From: Cryptomeria japonica | Lineage: Eukaryota; Streptophyta; Pinopsida; Cupressales; Cupressaceae | Assembly (NCBI RefSeq): GCF_030272615.1 | Contig: NC_081408.1 | Location: 311,321,118 to 311,385,117, forward strand | Direction: 5' to 3' | Length of the DNA stretch: 64,000 nucleotides | Shown: positions 1 to 11,758 of the stretch, piece after piece | How positions within the stretch are numbered: the stretch's first letter is position 1 | Layout: each line of letters starts with the position of its first letter | The notes under the pieces: model-generated | Database searches by the model: none | What the model was told of the DNA's origin: nothing | What the model saw: the letters and a program-made list of their open reading frames with translations, nothing else | Translations under genes and position numbers: made by a program

Positions 1-249
1 CAAATGACCGATAAGATCTCATTGGAGGAAGAAATTCCCAAACACGGAGAGACAAAAAATGCATGTCCCCGAAAATCAGTGCAGGCAACCTTGGTTAGTT
101 TCCTTCTTAGCCAAGATTCGATAGAGTCCGGAAATAGCAGTGTCTAAAAAATAAGAGTAATGACAATATCTAAATATATACATATTTCAATAACAAATTT
201 ATCTATACAACCATGTATTTGCGAATAGATGTGTGAGTAAATCTATTAA
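1..249. other. Unassigned flank
   Basis: No coding potential, repeat or RNA gene recognised. AT-rich, leading into the microsatellite. Confidence 0.4.
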
Positions 250-579
250 TTAAACATATATACATATATTTCTACATAAATATATATTTATATACACATA
301 TATATATATAAATATATACAAAAATGTATATATATATATAAAAGTACAAATATATATATTTATATAGATATATCTAAACATATATATACATATACACATA
401 CATATACATATACATAGGCAAATATATATATGTATAGATATATGTATATATAGATATACATACATATATCTATACATATATATATATGTATATGTATATG
501 TGTATATATATATATATATATACATTTATCTATATAGTTGTATATATATACAACTATATAGATAAATGTATATATATAC

Positions 580-618
<39 letters not shown>

Positions 619-722
619 TATGTATATATATGTATGTATATATGTGCATATATATACATATATATACATATATATGTATATGTATATGTATTTATATATG
701 TATATGTATATGTATATATATA
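250..722. repeat. AT-rich compound microsatellite
   Basis: Nearly pure alternating purine/pyrimidine sequence made of TA, TATACA, TATG and CATATA units. Both strands give open frames of alternating Tyr/Ile/Met/Thr codons, which come from the repeat and are not genes. It contains the long palindrome listed separately. The length probably varies between individuals (inference). Confidence 0.95.
513..578. repeat. 66-bp perfect palindrome in the microsatellite
   Basis: Bases 521-540 are the exact reverse complement of 551-570, and the 10-bp centre (541-550) is itself self-complementary. The pairing continues through alternating TA to 513 and 578. The non-repeat part of the arm (the ATTTATCTATATAGTTG segment) shows this is a real inverted duplication and not only TA repetition. 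Confidence 0.9.
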
Positions 723-934
723 GGAGAGCCGAATGCAACCAAGATTGAGATATCCAAGAAATATAAGACTATATTCCTCCATAAATTACTAAATGCACAG
801 CCAATATGTGAATGAACTTGAGGGACCTATACTTCTTGAAATAGAGCCAAAATGTGAATGAGTTCCTAGAAGTCTACCAATCAAGGGTAACCATACCGCA
901 TTCCAGTGTGACAACAATCCACAATAGCCTATCT
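723..934 (-). other. Probable 3' untranslated region of the LINE
   Basis: Lies directly after the ORF2 stop (935-937, minus strand) of the LINE. No poly-A tail or target-site duplication could be recognised, so the 3' border of the element is not fixed. Confidence 0.4.
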
Positions 935-3900
935 TTAACCTATATATATTTCATTCATTCCCATATTTGCTAATTCATCAACTCTAGAGTTGCCCTCTCT
1001 AAAGATATTATTGAATGTAATCATCTTAAAGGACTGACCTAAGATCAACGCCCTCTTGAGTATTGCATCCAGCTGCTAGTTTCGCATGGACCCTTTCCTT
1101 AGAGCATTAATCACAAAGGTTGAATCCCCTTCAATAGCCAATTTTTCCACCCCTTTCTCTATGCACACTACAAGTCCTTCCACAAGAGCCAAGAGTTTTG
1201 CCTTGTTATTATTTTATGTACCTATTTTTTTTGCAAGCCTTGCCACCTCCAGCCCTTTAGAGTTGTGAAGACAACATCCAATGTCTGCCTGATTGGGGTT
1301 GCCTTAGGAGGCCCCATCAAAGTTGAGTTTGAACCACCCTCTCTTGGGAGGCTACCACACACATTCTTCTCATTTGCACTTGCCCTCTACAACCCCTAGA
1401 CTAATAAAAGGAGGAATCTTCAGCCCAATCCACTGACCTCTCATCTTCTCATCCCAAAAGGTCATGATTGCTTCCCCACCCTGGCTCTTCATGTTTCTAT
1501 TATTTAGAATTTTAATAATGGAATATTTCATCTTATTGGTAAGTTGTTCCCATCCCACCCTTTCCTCCTTGAAGATTCCTCTATTTATTTCTTTCCACAA
1601 CTCCCATATGACAATAGATGGAGAAAAAATCCAAAGACCTCCATACAAGAAGCTCATGTTTCTTCTCGGCCAAGCTTGGAACATACTCAGGATAGAGCTT
1701 GGAATCACAGAGATCCACCCAAGTTTACTATGGAGCCAATTCCAACATTGATGAGAGTAATTACAAAATAATAGTATGTGATCTACACTTTCTTCATCCT
1801 TTTCACAAAGAGGACACCTACTTGGACCAACATACCCCATTTTTCTAAATCTGTCGGTGGTGAGGGTCCTATTCTACAGTGCCAATCATGAAAATAATGC
1901 GGCCTTAGGTAAGCAGTTCTTATCCCAGCATAGCCTCAAAGGGATATTGCTTCTTAGTCTTAGCTATTTTCTCATCATGAGATTATAACCACCCTTAGAG
2001 CTATAGGCCCCTATTTTTGAGCCATCCCAGACCAGCCTATCCTGACCAGACTGAAAAGTAATAAATCTAAAACTTAGGATTCTAATCAATTCCTCCCTTT
2101 CTCTAGCTAGGATATTGATGTTGTCTAAGGACTTCCACTTCCATCCATTAACATAGTCTCCCCTTTCAACTTCAATGTAATTATAAACAAATTTTCCCCA
2201 CCTTTCTTCGAAGAGGGTCTTAGCATTTTCAAGGTTGGCAAACTTGTCAATCACAAGGTATCCCCCCTAGGAATCTGACCAAAACATTTCCTTATCCCCC
2301 TTCCCAAGATTTCATGATAGCTTCTCTAAAATAACACTTTTGCAATCTATCATGAAGTTCCAAATTTGCAATCCTCTAGGAGGATTGATAGCCCTAAAAA
2401 TACTGATGGGGTTATTGATTTTTAGATACTTATGGTAGAGGATTTTTTCCCATTTTAGATGGGGCGCTTTGAACATCCTCCATATTAACTTTACTCCTAA
2501 GGCCTTGCTCTATTCCCCAATGTTTTTAATTCCAACCCCCCCTCCTCCTTAGGCCTATAGACTATCCCAAGCCAATAGAGCCAACTTCTTTTTCTCCCAT
2601 GTTCCTTGCCAAAATAAGTTTCTGAGGTGTTTGTTCACCTCTTCTTTTTTAGCAGCCAATAGATCAATGCATGAAAGCTGGTATATGGGCATAGCCGAAA
2701 GAACTAATTTAATCATGGTTTCTCTTCCTACAGAAGAGAGCCATTTACCCTTCCAAGTTTCTATTTTGTTCTTTATTTTGGCCACCATGTGATCCCAGAG
2801 TTTTATAGATCTAAGGCCTTTGTCTAAGGGTAATCCAAGGTATTTGCATGGAAGCTCCCCCACTTTGAATTTCAAAATATTACATATTGCCTTTTCCGTA
2901 TCTTTATTGGTATTAAAGAAGAAGATTTTTGACCTCTCCTTGCTAATTTCCTAACCTGAGGCTTCATAATAGGAGTTAAGTGTCTCTTTAAAGGATCGTG
3001 CTTCATGCCTATTACCTTGGCCATACAACATGGTGTCATCTACAAATATATGATGGATAATAGGGTCTAAACCACAAGCTATTTGAATACCATTAAGGAA
3101 ACCCCTATTTGTGTCTCTAGTGATGGATCTACCCAAAGATTCTACCATGATAATAAAAAGAAAGAGGGATATGGGGTCCCCCTACCTCAGCCCTCTAGAG
3201 ATGCTAAAAAAACCCTCTAGGGTTCCATTTACAAGGACAGAGATTTTGGCAGAAGAGATGCATGTGTAGATAAGGTTAATCCATAGTTTGACAAAGTCAA
3301 AAGCTTCCAAGCATTTACATAGGAAGTGCCACTCCACCTTATCATAAGCCTTTTTAATGTCTAACTTGATAAGCATGCTAGGTTCCCTATGCTTTTGGAT
3401 AGAATGAATATCTTCTTGGGCAATGATGACCCCATCATATATGGAACTACCCAGGATAAAACATGTTTGATCTTCACTAATTAAGAGGGGGAGCAATTTT
3501 TGCTGTCTGTTTGCAATAGTTTTGGTGAATAGTTTGTAAATAGTATTACATAGTGCTATTGGCTTGAAGTCACCAAAGTTGTCCACTTTATCTTTCTTGG
3601 GTATAAGAGTGATGAATGTGTTGTTGATTTCTTTCAGTAATTTTCCTAAGTTGCTTACTCCTTCTAATGCCTATGTAACTTCATCCCCAATAAAATGCCA
3701 ACACTTCTGAAAGAAAGTTGTTGGGAACCCATTAGGCCCCGATGCCTTGTCTAGATTCATCTATCGTAACGCAGTTTGTACCTTTGCCTTTGACAGTCTC
3801 ACCCCCAAGAACTTATTCTTCTCATCCATGATGATTTTGGGGATGTTTGCAAGGATTTCATCCCTAGAACCTAAGTTGGATCCTACCTAGTTGTTAAAGA

Positions 3901-5121
3901 TTCCTTCAGAATACTTCATTGGCTCTGATGCAATATGGTTATGATCCTCAGTAATCGAAGTCTCACTGGTTCTAATTTTGGTAATTCTATTTACTAATCT
4001 TCTCTATCTAGAACTATTGTGGAAGAATTTTATATTCTTGTCACCGTCACTCAACCATATTTCTTTGGATTTTTGGTGCTAGAAAACTTCTTCCTTGGCT
4101 AGAATGTCCATAATCCACTAACAACTTCTTTTCTTCTAGGTAAAGAGCCTCATCCATTCCCTTTTCAATTACCCTCTTGTTAACCTTACTCATTTTTTCT
4201 TCTAATTTAACCTTTGCCTAAAAAATGTTGCCAAAATGAGTTTTATTCCATCTCAGTAAATTTTCCTTTATCACTTTTAATTTAGACATGACTCTATATA
4301 GCTTGGATCCTGAGACTTCTATATCTTTCCACCATTGCTCAATCATACGTAATACTTTATCATCTTTTAGCCACATTTGTTCGAACATGAAAGGACATCT
4401 CTTGGGTTTAACTTCTTCACTAATGGATGGCTAAACTGGGTAATGATCCAACCCTGAGATAGGAAGGATATTCATAGATAAGGAATTGGGGAAGTTAATT
4501 AGACTACCTCTAAGGAAAAACCTATCTAATTTTTCAGCAATGTGGCTGAAACCACTCCTTTTGTTGTTCCATGTATAAGTATCCTTAACCGTTTTGATCT
4601 CTATGAGGTTCATCTTGTGGACCCAATCACAAAAATCCCTTTTAGATTGTGATATTATTCTCCTCCCCCCTCTTTTCTCTTTCTGATCCAAAATGGCATT
4701 AACATCCTCATATGATGCAAATTTGATTAGGTGTTGTCCTCAAGTATGAATTTATCTCATTCCAAATCCTTCTTTTGTCCCTATTTTGTATTGGGCCATA
4801 AACATTTATTAGAAGGAAACACATATTATTCTTAAATCCTTTTACCCATCCACTCATCCATTTTTCTTGGCTCATATCTATTTCAAAGGCTACCACTCTT
4901 CGATCCCAAATTACTGCTATACCACCAGAGGCTCCATTAGCCAGATAACTATTCATTTCTCTAATGCCAAGTTTTCTCCTGAAGATCTCTGATTCTTCTG
5001 CATTTAGTTTAGTTTCCTGAATCAATATTATTTCAAGGTTAGATATTAAAATGAATCATCTTAAGAACTGCTTCTTGTTAGGGGTATTCACGCCCCTAAC
5101 ATTCCATGAAAGGAGTTTCAT
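935..5121 (-). pseudogene. LINE ORF2: endonuclease - reverse transcriptase - RNase H
   Basis: Start ATG at 5121-5119 opens with MKLLSWNVRGVN, the usual start of plant L1 endonucleases. Endonuclease signs: QETKL near 5020 and SGGIAVIWD near 4930. Reverse transcriptase (about 3750-2550): LDIKKAYDKVEW near 3370, GLRQ-type segment near 3190 and an intact FVDD catalytic motif near 3045. The zf-RVT region with CPLCEKDEESVDHILLFC is near 1800. The RNase H domain ends at the stop 935-937; its final motif reads FREGNSRVDELA. About 1,395 codons, the normal size for plant L1 ORF2. Frame changes occur between about 4708 and 4691 and between 4431 and 3586; from 3586 to 935 one frame is kept apart from stops. 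Function in life: nicks target DNA and reverse transcribes the element RNA. Non-functional here. Confidence 0.92.
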
Positions 5122-7380
5122 GGCTCCTTGGGAAGGTACTTCCCCTTCCCTAGATTAAACATAGAAGTCAATTTGACTTGGCCTTCAACCAACCCATCTA
5201 ATTTTTTGAGTTCTGATAAATATTTCCTACCTCTTCTTTTGCTCAACTTAGCACAGTCTGGGGTTTCCTTTCTAGATTCATTTTGAGCAATTCCAAGAGA
5301 ATCCTCCTTGCCCTCATTATCTTTGTAGTTCAGATCTACCATCAAATCGACATCCTCCATCATATCTTCTTCCTCATTCCCAAAATCCAATTTTTTTGCA
5401 ATTAGAACTTGTTTCTACAAGGCTAACTAATCCTCATTAGCAATCTCCTCTACAAACCTATCCATGAGATTGCTAATGACCTCGTTGAAAACTTGGGTTA
5501 TAGATTCCCTAGTCTCATTCTCCAATGCCTTGACCATTTTAGGTGAAGGAAATTTAGTATTGTCATGCTAAGACCTAGGGAAATCCTCTACTAAATATTT
5601 TGTAGTCAGTTCCATACCATTATCCATCCTAAATTCATCTAATGCTTTTAAGGGAAGAGATCTTGGAGTTTTTCCTTCACAAATTACCTCATCCTCCCTA
5701 TTGCTATCAATCCCATCAGCAGAAACATGTTCATTATTTCCACCACTCCCACCTTCTCTTTGAGACTCATCATTTAATACTGCTTGGACAGGCTCAAGAA
5801 CATTGTGATCCAGATCAAAACCCTGAGAAGGGCTTCGAGACCTTTCCTCTTGGGAATTCAAGAGCAACTAGGGAGTCAACTTAGGGGATTGGTTTTGATA
5901 GAGGTTGTCAAGGGAACCCCTATCCTAAGAAACACAAGGGGAGTTCAAAACTACATTGGTAGGTGCCACCACCACATTCTCCCCTGGATTATTGCCTACC
6001 ACAGGGGTCACCATCTCAGAAGGATTACCCTCCATTTTATTCTCTACAATATCCCCTTCCTTAATTTGAGCAGAGGAATTAGATTGTCTATCACCATCTA
6101 CCTTCCTAGAATGGGCAGTGCTAACAATGAATCCACCCATATCTCTATTGAAGCGAATATCAATATCTTTACTCCTAATGGTAGGCACCTGTGGGGGGTT
6201 CTTTTTAACAAGGGGGTTCCTGAGCCTGAAGGCAATGTTATCTGATACTGATCCTACATAAAATTATGGTTTAATGGAATATTTTACATTAGGTGTTATG
6301 AAATCTATGTTACCGAGTTTAGTTAGATTGATATCCAAGTTCACTAACATTTTCATATCAATGGAGCGAGACCAAGTCTCTTCCAAACATACAAAACCTC
6401 CTAATTTGTCTCAAAGTTTGAAAAGGAACTGAGAGTGCATAAGTTCAATAGGAAGATTTTTGAAGATAATCCACTTCAACATCTTATTAAATTTATATGA
6501 GCTAGGATTAAAATTTGGATGCTAATCAATGAAAATGAAACTGAAGCCTTTATAAAACATCGGATCCCCACATAATAGTTCATGTTTTAGTTCTTCTCAT
6601 TTGCATTCAATGAAAAAAAAACTATTATTGAGAGAGATTATACTTACCTGGCCTGCGTATTTTGTCTCCCACTAGATGGTGATTTTCTCAATAAGTTACC
6701 CGTCCCCATTCCACTTGGCAAAAACAACCAGTTTTCTATAGTGAACCCTTAATCTCTTGGAAAACATTTCCTCTCTAACCTCCAAATTAGGGTTATCCTA
6801 GCTCATCTTCCTTTGACTCTAAGGGATTTTTTGCCAAATACGTGCTTTAGGACCAAAATCCCTATAAAGTTGATTCACCTAATGGAACTAGATAAATTTG
6901 GGCTCTAGATTCTTTTATTTCCCTAAGAGTTTGGGATTTGCCCTACCCCTGAGAGGATCACCTTGAGGATGGGAGGTTGTAGATTTGTAAGTTGTGGGGG
7001 GTTTAGGGCCAAACCCTAGATTTGATTCTAGCCTTGGATGGGGCCTCGAGGGTGGGGGGTCAGAGGCCCTCCTGGGGTTTCTCTTCATACCTAGAGGGAT
7101 CAGGTTGGCTCTTGATGCAAAACCAGAGGTTTTAGAGGTAATTGGAGTAATCCATATCCTAGCTCCAAGGTTTTGACTGGTACTATTTCCTGATCTTCCA
7201 ACTTGCTCGACCCTATACTACAAATTAAAATCCCTTCAGGATCTCTTACCCCTAACCTCCTGCCATCCATTGGCAATTTTCTATTTCAATCTGGAATCAA
7301 GAAGCAAGTCTTGAGGTTATCGTTCCCCCCCATGGGAGTTTTTTGTAGAAGATTTCTTTGGAGAGGAAGCCTTAATGGCT
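5118..7380 (-). pseudogene. LINE ORF1, nucleic-acid-binding protein (DUF4283-like)
   Basis: One reading frame of about 750 codons can be followed from about 7380 to the TGA at 5120-5118 with no frameshift. It is interrupted by many stops that mostly look like CAG, CAA or CGA changed to TAG, TAA or TGA. The DUF4283-like part lies at about 6750-6350 (motifs LVVFAKWNGDG, YKGFSFIFID, WIIFKNLPIELM). The C-terminal half is acidic and Ser/Asn-rich, and ends in a basic segment (KLSKRRGRKYLSELKK). No typical CCHC knuckle was seen. In plant L1 elements this ORF supplies the RNA-binding chaperone. The start is uncertain: several ATGs lie near the 5' end, including one at 7333 in another frame. Confidence 0.75.
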
Positions 7381-7582
7381 AAGAGAGGATGGTGACCCAG
7401 GATTGCAAATTAGTTTGTGGTAAGTGACATTCCTTTTGGATCATGATCACGCAATTGAAACACAAGAAAGACCCTCTAGCACCTATCTGCCTTGTTTCAC
7501 ATATTACGAGCCATTTTTTTTTATTCTTTATTATTCTTATCTTTCTTACTATACTAATTTTGAGAGGATGGTAATGCATTTT

Positions 7583-8260
7583 TTTAGTATATCCTTACAA
7601 CAATTATATAAAACTTAAGAGAAATAAAAAAATATATCATGCAAACCACAACACAATTATTTATGTGGGGAAAACCCTTTCAAGAGAAAAAGTCCACACT
7701 CCAAAAGCTACCAAATATTTATTCAAAAATCAACATGTTACATTATACTTGTAGAGTAAGATTTTCATAGGAGTATCACCAAACATAGATTTAGAGATAA
7801 CTCAATAGCTATAAGACTCTTACACACCTCCATCTCAGGCACCTCATATATATGAGATACAATACATGAAATTGTCAAATGGTATTACAAAACCATGGGA
7901 TAAAACCACCCAATAAAATAGAACCCATATTATCTCCAATCCTAAACACTCTATGATGTGTCAAAACAAACATCAACACATCTACCTCCCTTTTGTAGCT
8001 CATTTATGTGCCCAACACTTTTTTATATTTTTTATTTCAAGAGACCCAACAAAGGCCACAAATTTTGAACTGAGTGTTCCATTAATAAACCATTTGAAGT
8101 GTCAAAAAAATTGCAACATTATCTATTAAGCTATAACTTTCTACAATGGTTATAGAAACTTTTGGGTTATTTTGGAGCATCTAAATCCTTCAAAATTGAC
8201 TCCAAAACTTTCATTCATAACTTTCAAACTAAAAACTTTAATATCTTCAAATCTAGACAT
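7583..8260 (-). repeat. Partial Copia LTR copy (related to 9241-10068)
   Basis: A direct repeat of 9241-9903: both contain a stretch reading TTATTTATNTGGGGAAA, then CCACACTCCAAAAGC, then a region ending CTTCAAATCTAGACAT. The similarity stops abruptly at 8260, where LINE reverse-transcriptase sequence begins, so about 165 bp of the LTR start (minus orientation) is missing. No gene inside. Confidence 0.75.
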
Positions 8261-9240
8261 AACCTGAAAAGCATCATATTGAAGCTTGACATTTCTAAGG
8301 CCTATGATAGAGTTAGATGTGACAGTTTCCTATTTAATGTCCTCAGGAAACTAGGATTCCATAGAAATTTGATCATCATTAAAGAATGCATCACCACTAT
8401 CCATTATTTGGTCTTGGTGAATGGAGTCCCCAGGGGTTTCTTTACTATGGAAAGGGGAATAAGGCAAGGAGATCCCTTGTCCCCATGTCTCTTTATAATA
8501 CTGGCTAAGGTCTTGAGAAGAAATTTTATCAAACTTATAATGAATGACAAACTCAAAGGAATGAAAGTAGCCTTCACCCCCCCCCCCCCCCCTCTGTCAT
8601 TCATTAGTTTGTGGACAACACTATATTGTTTAGGATGGCCTCAGTGGTTGAAACTAGATGTTGGAAGAAATATTTACACCAATATGTGATGGCATCAGGA
8701 TAATTTTTTAAATATGATAATAGAAATATCTATTTCTTCAATACTACTGATGGGTTGCAAAGAAAAATTGGTAACATTTTGGGTTGTCAATCAAACATCT
8801 TTAATTGGAGTCTACTTGGGGTTTCTTCCTACTATTAAATAATTATCTCAAACCTTTAGGAACTATATTCTTGAGATAATGTAGAAAAAGTTAGCTGGAT
8901 GGAAGGGTATAATTCTCAATAGTGTTGGGAAACTTTAGCTCCCAGCAACCACCCTCTAATACATTCTAGTTTATTTTTTATCCCTATTCTAGAATCCCTT
9001 GAATATTGCAGAGAAGTTTGAAAAAATCCTAAGGAACTTCTTATGGTTTAGGACAAAAGAGAAAAAAAGAGTTGTCCTGGTAAGTTAGGATAAATTTTGT
9101 CTCCCAAAGATGCTTGGAGTCCCTGGAATAAGAAGAGTTGCTCACCTCATTAAAGCCTTGATGGGTAAGATTGGGTGGAATCTCATTCTTGGATGCAAGG
9201 ATTGGAGTACCATTATGGGTGGCAATGCCAAAAAATTTAT
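8261..9240 (+). pseudogene. Fragment of LINE reverse transcriptase
   Basis: Plus-strand frame beginning at 8261 shows LKLDISKAYDRV, VNGVPRGFF, RGIRQGDPLSPCLFI and then a damaged catalytic motif FVDN (expected FVDD) near 8610. Later segments in other frames look like the thumb region of a plant L1 ORF2 (SWMEGYNSQ, NKKSCS). Both the endonuclease and RNase H parts are absent. A run of 16 C at 8577-8592 separates two frames and is probably the site of a slippage frameshift. Coding sense is opposite to the large LINE, so this is a separate insertion or capture. Confidence 0.85.
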
Positions 9241-10068
9241 GGATCCTTACAAATTTTACAAAACCTTTAGAGAAATAAACATAAATATGCATACCACAAA
9301 ATGGTTATTTATATGGGGAAACCCCTTTTGGGAGGAAAACCCCACACTCCAAAAGCCACCTAATATATTATTTAGAAATCAACAATAGGTTACAATATAC
9401 TTGCAAAGAAATTTTTTCATTTGAGTATCACCAACCAAAGATTCTGAGGTAACTCAATAGCTATAAGACTCTTGCACACAACCTCCATCTCACACATCTC
9501 ATATATAGGAAACACAATACACGAAACTATCAAATGGTATTACAAGACCATGGGCTAAAACCAGCCAATAAATTGGCAACCATATCATCTCCAATCCTAG
9601 ATGCCCAATGATGTGTCAAAACACACATTAACATGTGTACCTCTTTTTTATAGCTCATTTATGTGTCTGACACATTTTTTAATATTTTTTATTTTAAGAG
9701 ACCCAATTATTGGAGTCCATAAATTTTGAATTAGGTGTTCAATTGATGAATCATTTGAAGATCCAGAAAGATTGTGATATTCTCTATCAATCTATAACCT
9801 ACTATACTGATTACGAACAATTTAGGGCCATTTTAGAGCCTATAAAGCCCTAAAAATTAACTCTAAAACTTTCATTCAGAACTTTCAAAAATATAGACTT
9901 TAATATCTTCAAATCTAGACATGATCTTATAACAAAAATTTATCGGCATGCTTCTCTAGCCAAACCAAAGCTTTGGGGCAAATTTCACACCAATCTGTGC
10001 TCAAATGAAAACTTACTAAAAATAGTAACCTTTTGTATATGCAAGGTTGAAACACCATTTTCCTAGCA
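9241..10068 (-). repeat. 3' LTR of Copia element Z
   Basis: Starts (minus sense) at 10068 with TGCTAGG, a decayed TGTTGG-type LTR start, directly after a purine-rich tract. The distal end is set by the limit of similarity to 7583-8260. It carries the GTTTTCC/CCCACA-type block seen in other Copia LTRs here. It follows the end of the Copia RNase H at 10107. Confidence 0.75.
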
Positions 10069-10082
10069 TTCTCTCACTTGTC
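10069..10082 (-). promoter_or_regulatory. Polypurine tract of Copia Z
   Basis: In minus sense it reads GACAAGTGAGAGAA just before the LTR start. This is the primer site for plus-strand DNA synthesis in LTR retrotransposons, in the expected position after the RNase H gene. Confidence 0.6.
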
Positions 10083-10106
10083 AAACACCTTGGAAAAGTG
10101 AAGGGA

Positions 10107-10378
10107 TTATCTATACCATAAATTATTGCTAGGGGCCATGAGGCCCATAGAATTTGAATACCATTTGAACTTCTTGGTGCTCACAACCTTAGTTAAAGAT
10201 TTTGTGACATTCATCAAAGTTTCTACCTTAAGTAGCTTCATCATGCCATATTCGGCCATATTTTTGGCAAAATTATATTGAACATCAATGTGCTTGTTTT
10301 GGGCATAAAATGTTGAGCTCTTAGCTAGGCAAATTGCCCTTTGACTGTCACAATAAACTGTCATCGTATCTTGTTTTA
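10107..10378 (-). pseudogene. Copia Z polyprotein, C-terminal RNase H half
   Basis: Frame shows VYCDSQRAICLAKS, then KHIDVQYNFAKNM and the end NSMGLMAPSN, matching the C-terminal end of Copia RNase H. It is broken at 10378 by the 53-kb insertion. The N-terminal half is at 63277-63507. The expected ADLLTKP-type motif is degraded to KSLTKVV. Confidence 0.9.
10374..10378. repeat. Target-site duplication TTTTA, left copy
   Basis: TTTTA here and at 63272-63276 flank the complete nested block. Removing one copy and everything between joins the two RNase H halves in one frame (isoleucine-lysine followed by glutamine-aspartate). This is strong evidence for a single insertion event. Confidence 0.88.
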
Positions 10379-10874
10379 TGTTGGAAGAATGTTACAAATA
10401 TATGCTTGAGAGATATTTGAGAGATGTGTTGTCATTGATGTAAACATATTTCTTTGTCTGTGACAGTGATGCAATATCGTTCAGTGAGTTAGTTTATTCA
10501 GTATGATGAATATTAGAGTTTGTGGATTAAAGGGTTTGAAGAGGGTTGTCTATAGTTTATTTAGTTTAACTTTTAGAGGTTTGCATGGAGATTTGATTGA
10601 GTTATGGGTATCTGAGTTGTGGCTGGTTTTTTCAGTTATCCAGTGGTGACAAAGTGTTAGTATTTTGATATGCATTTCTCCACATTGTAATATCTTGATC
10701 TGTGGATTTGAAGGAATGTTTGGGACATTGGTGTGTGTCCTCAATTCAAGTGGTTTGTGGTTTAGATCTTCACAAGTGATTTTCCCAGGGTGACAGTAAT
10801 TGACACTAGTGTTCTTGAGGTTTAGTATGATGATGTCGATAATTCTAGTAATTTGTGTTGGTGCAGATGTTTCC
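10379..10874 (+). repeat. Outer solo LTR, left part
   Basis: Begins TGTTGGAAGAATG right after the duplication. No coding sequence. Continues after the chromovirus at 62401. Confidence 0.6.
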
Positions 10875-11650
10875 TGATGTAGGAGCATCCTTGGTTCATT
10901 GGAAATATTGCATCAACCAAAAATATTTTGTTTTTGTTTTTGTTTCTTATTTAGTTCAGTTTCTTTGTTTTACTTTAGACCCCTTTGAGATACTCATTTT
11001 CAGTGTGAAGCTGGATTTAGCATGTAGACATGTTCTTGTACCTGGATCTTGGATTTCAACTCACTTGGATTTTTTTCTGGCAGGATTTAGATTCTAGAAT
11101 GTTTGGTAGTTCTTAGCTTCTAGACCAATTTGAACCTTAATAGCTAGATGATGTTTCCTTACCTTGCAAAGAATCTCCTTAATTTGTGGAGCCATTTGGC
11201 ACCTCATACGATGTTCCCATACACCTGGCTGACCTTCCTTTTGGTCTACATATCATTTCACTTCTTTTTTGGAGGATTTTCTTCATGCTTGGGGCTAACC
11301 TATTTGCACGCCTTGGGGATTGTATTCTTTCTTGCCCAACCCAATTGTATTCCAGATGCTATATATTGATGAATTAGATCCTAGATAGTTATTTAGAGAT
11401 AGTAGATGATGATTAGATAGATATAAATCGAGTTTTAAACATCTCTTGGGTTCTGGATTGTATGTTTTGTAATTAGCCTTTTAGCTTGTTTGTAGCCTCG
11501 ATGTTGTTGACTAGTTGTACTTAAATTCATAATCTAATCAAGGCCCGATCTGGCATGCTCTCTATTATGTGTTGTTTTTACTATTGTGTTGATCTTATTG
11601 CATGGTCTGGATGGTTCTCTTTGATGACCCTCTTGTTATGGTTGCGTTAG
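10875..11650 (+). repeat. Chromovirus 5' LTR
   Basis: Begins TGATGTAGGAGCATCC; the matching 3' LTR begins TAATGCAGGAGCATCC at 61631. Both contain the GTTCATTGGAAAT, GATCCTAGATAGTTATTTAGAG and GTACTT(G/A)AATTCATAAT blocks and end just before the primer-binding site. An extra T-rich stretch could shift the start to 10868. Confidence 0.88.
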
Positions 11651-11651
11651 T

Positions 11652-11663
11652 TGGTATCATAGT
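11652..11663 (+). promoter_or_regulatory. Chromovirus primer-binding site
   Basis: TGGTATCATAGT, one or two bases after the LTR, close to TGGTATCAGAGC, the sequence complementary to the 3' end of plant initiator Met-tRNA. Confidence 0.8.
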
Positions 11664-11758
11664 GAAGGTTCTTCATCTGCGAAGATTCTATCCTATCGAA
11701 ACTTGTTGTAGGGTGGAGAATTGTGGATCCAACCTGCAGCTACATCAGATTTGTCTAA

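Larger units (their letters stand above)
935..7380 (-). mobile_element. L1-type plant LINE, full coding structure, decayed
   Basis: A non-LTR retrotransposon on the minus strand. Order in the sense direction: ORF1 with a DUF4283-like region, then ORF2 with apurinic/apyrimidinic-type endonuclease, reverse transcriptase, zinc-finger-like zf-RVT region and plant-type RNase H. ORF1 stop and ORF2 start overlap as ATGA at about 5118-5121. ORF1 keeps one frame throughout, broken only by stop codons; ORF2 has two frameshifts plus stops. The 5' border (about 7380) and 3' border (at or below 935) are approximate because no duplication was found. Inactive by its many stops. Confidence 0.9.

Noticed and set aside
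250-815. Overlapping open frames rich in Tyr, Ile, Met and Thr on both strands
   Set aside because: Direct translation of the AT microsatellite; no start context, domain or non-repeat sequence.
5642-6245. Plus-strand ORFs of 80 and 153 codons
   Set aside because: Opposite-strand shadows of LINE ORF1, with no domain.
10855-11097. Similar small proteins at 10855-11097 and 61626-61874 as a gene pair
   Set aside because: They lie within the two chromovirus LTRs; the similarity is LTR identity, and the frames are not otherwise conserved.
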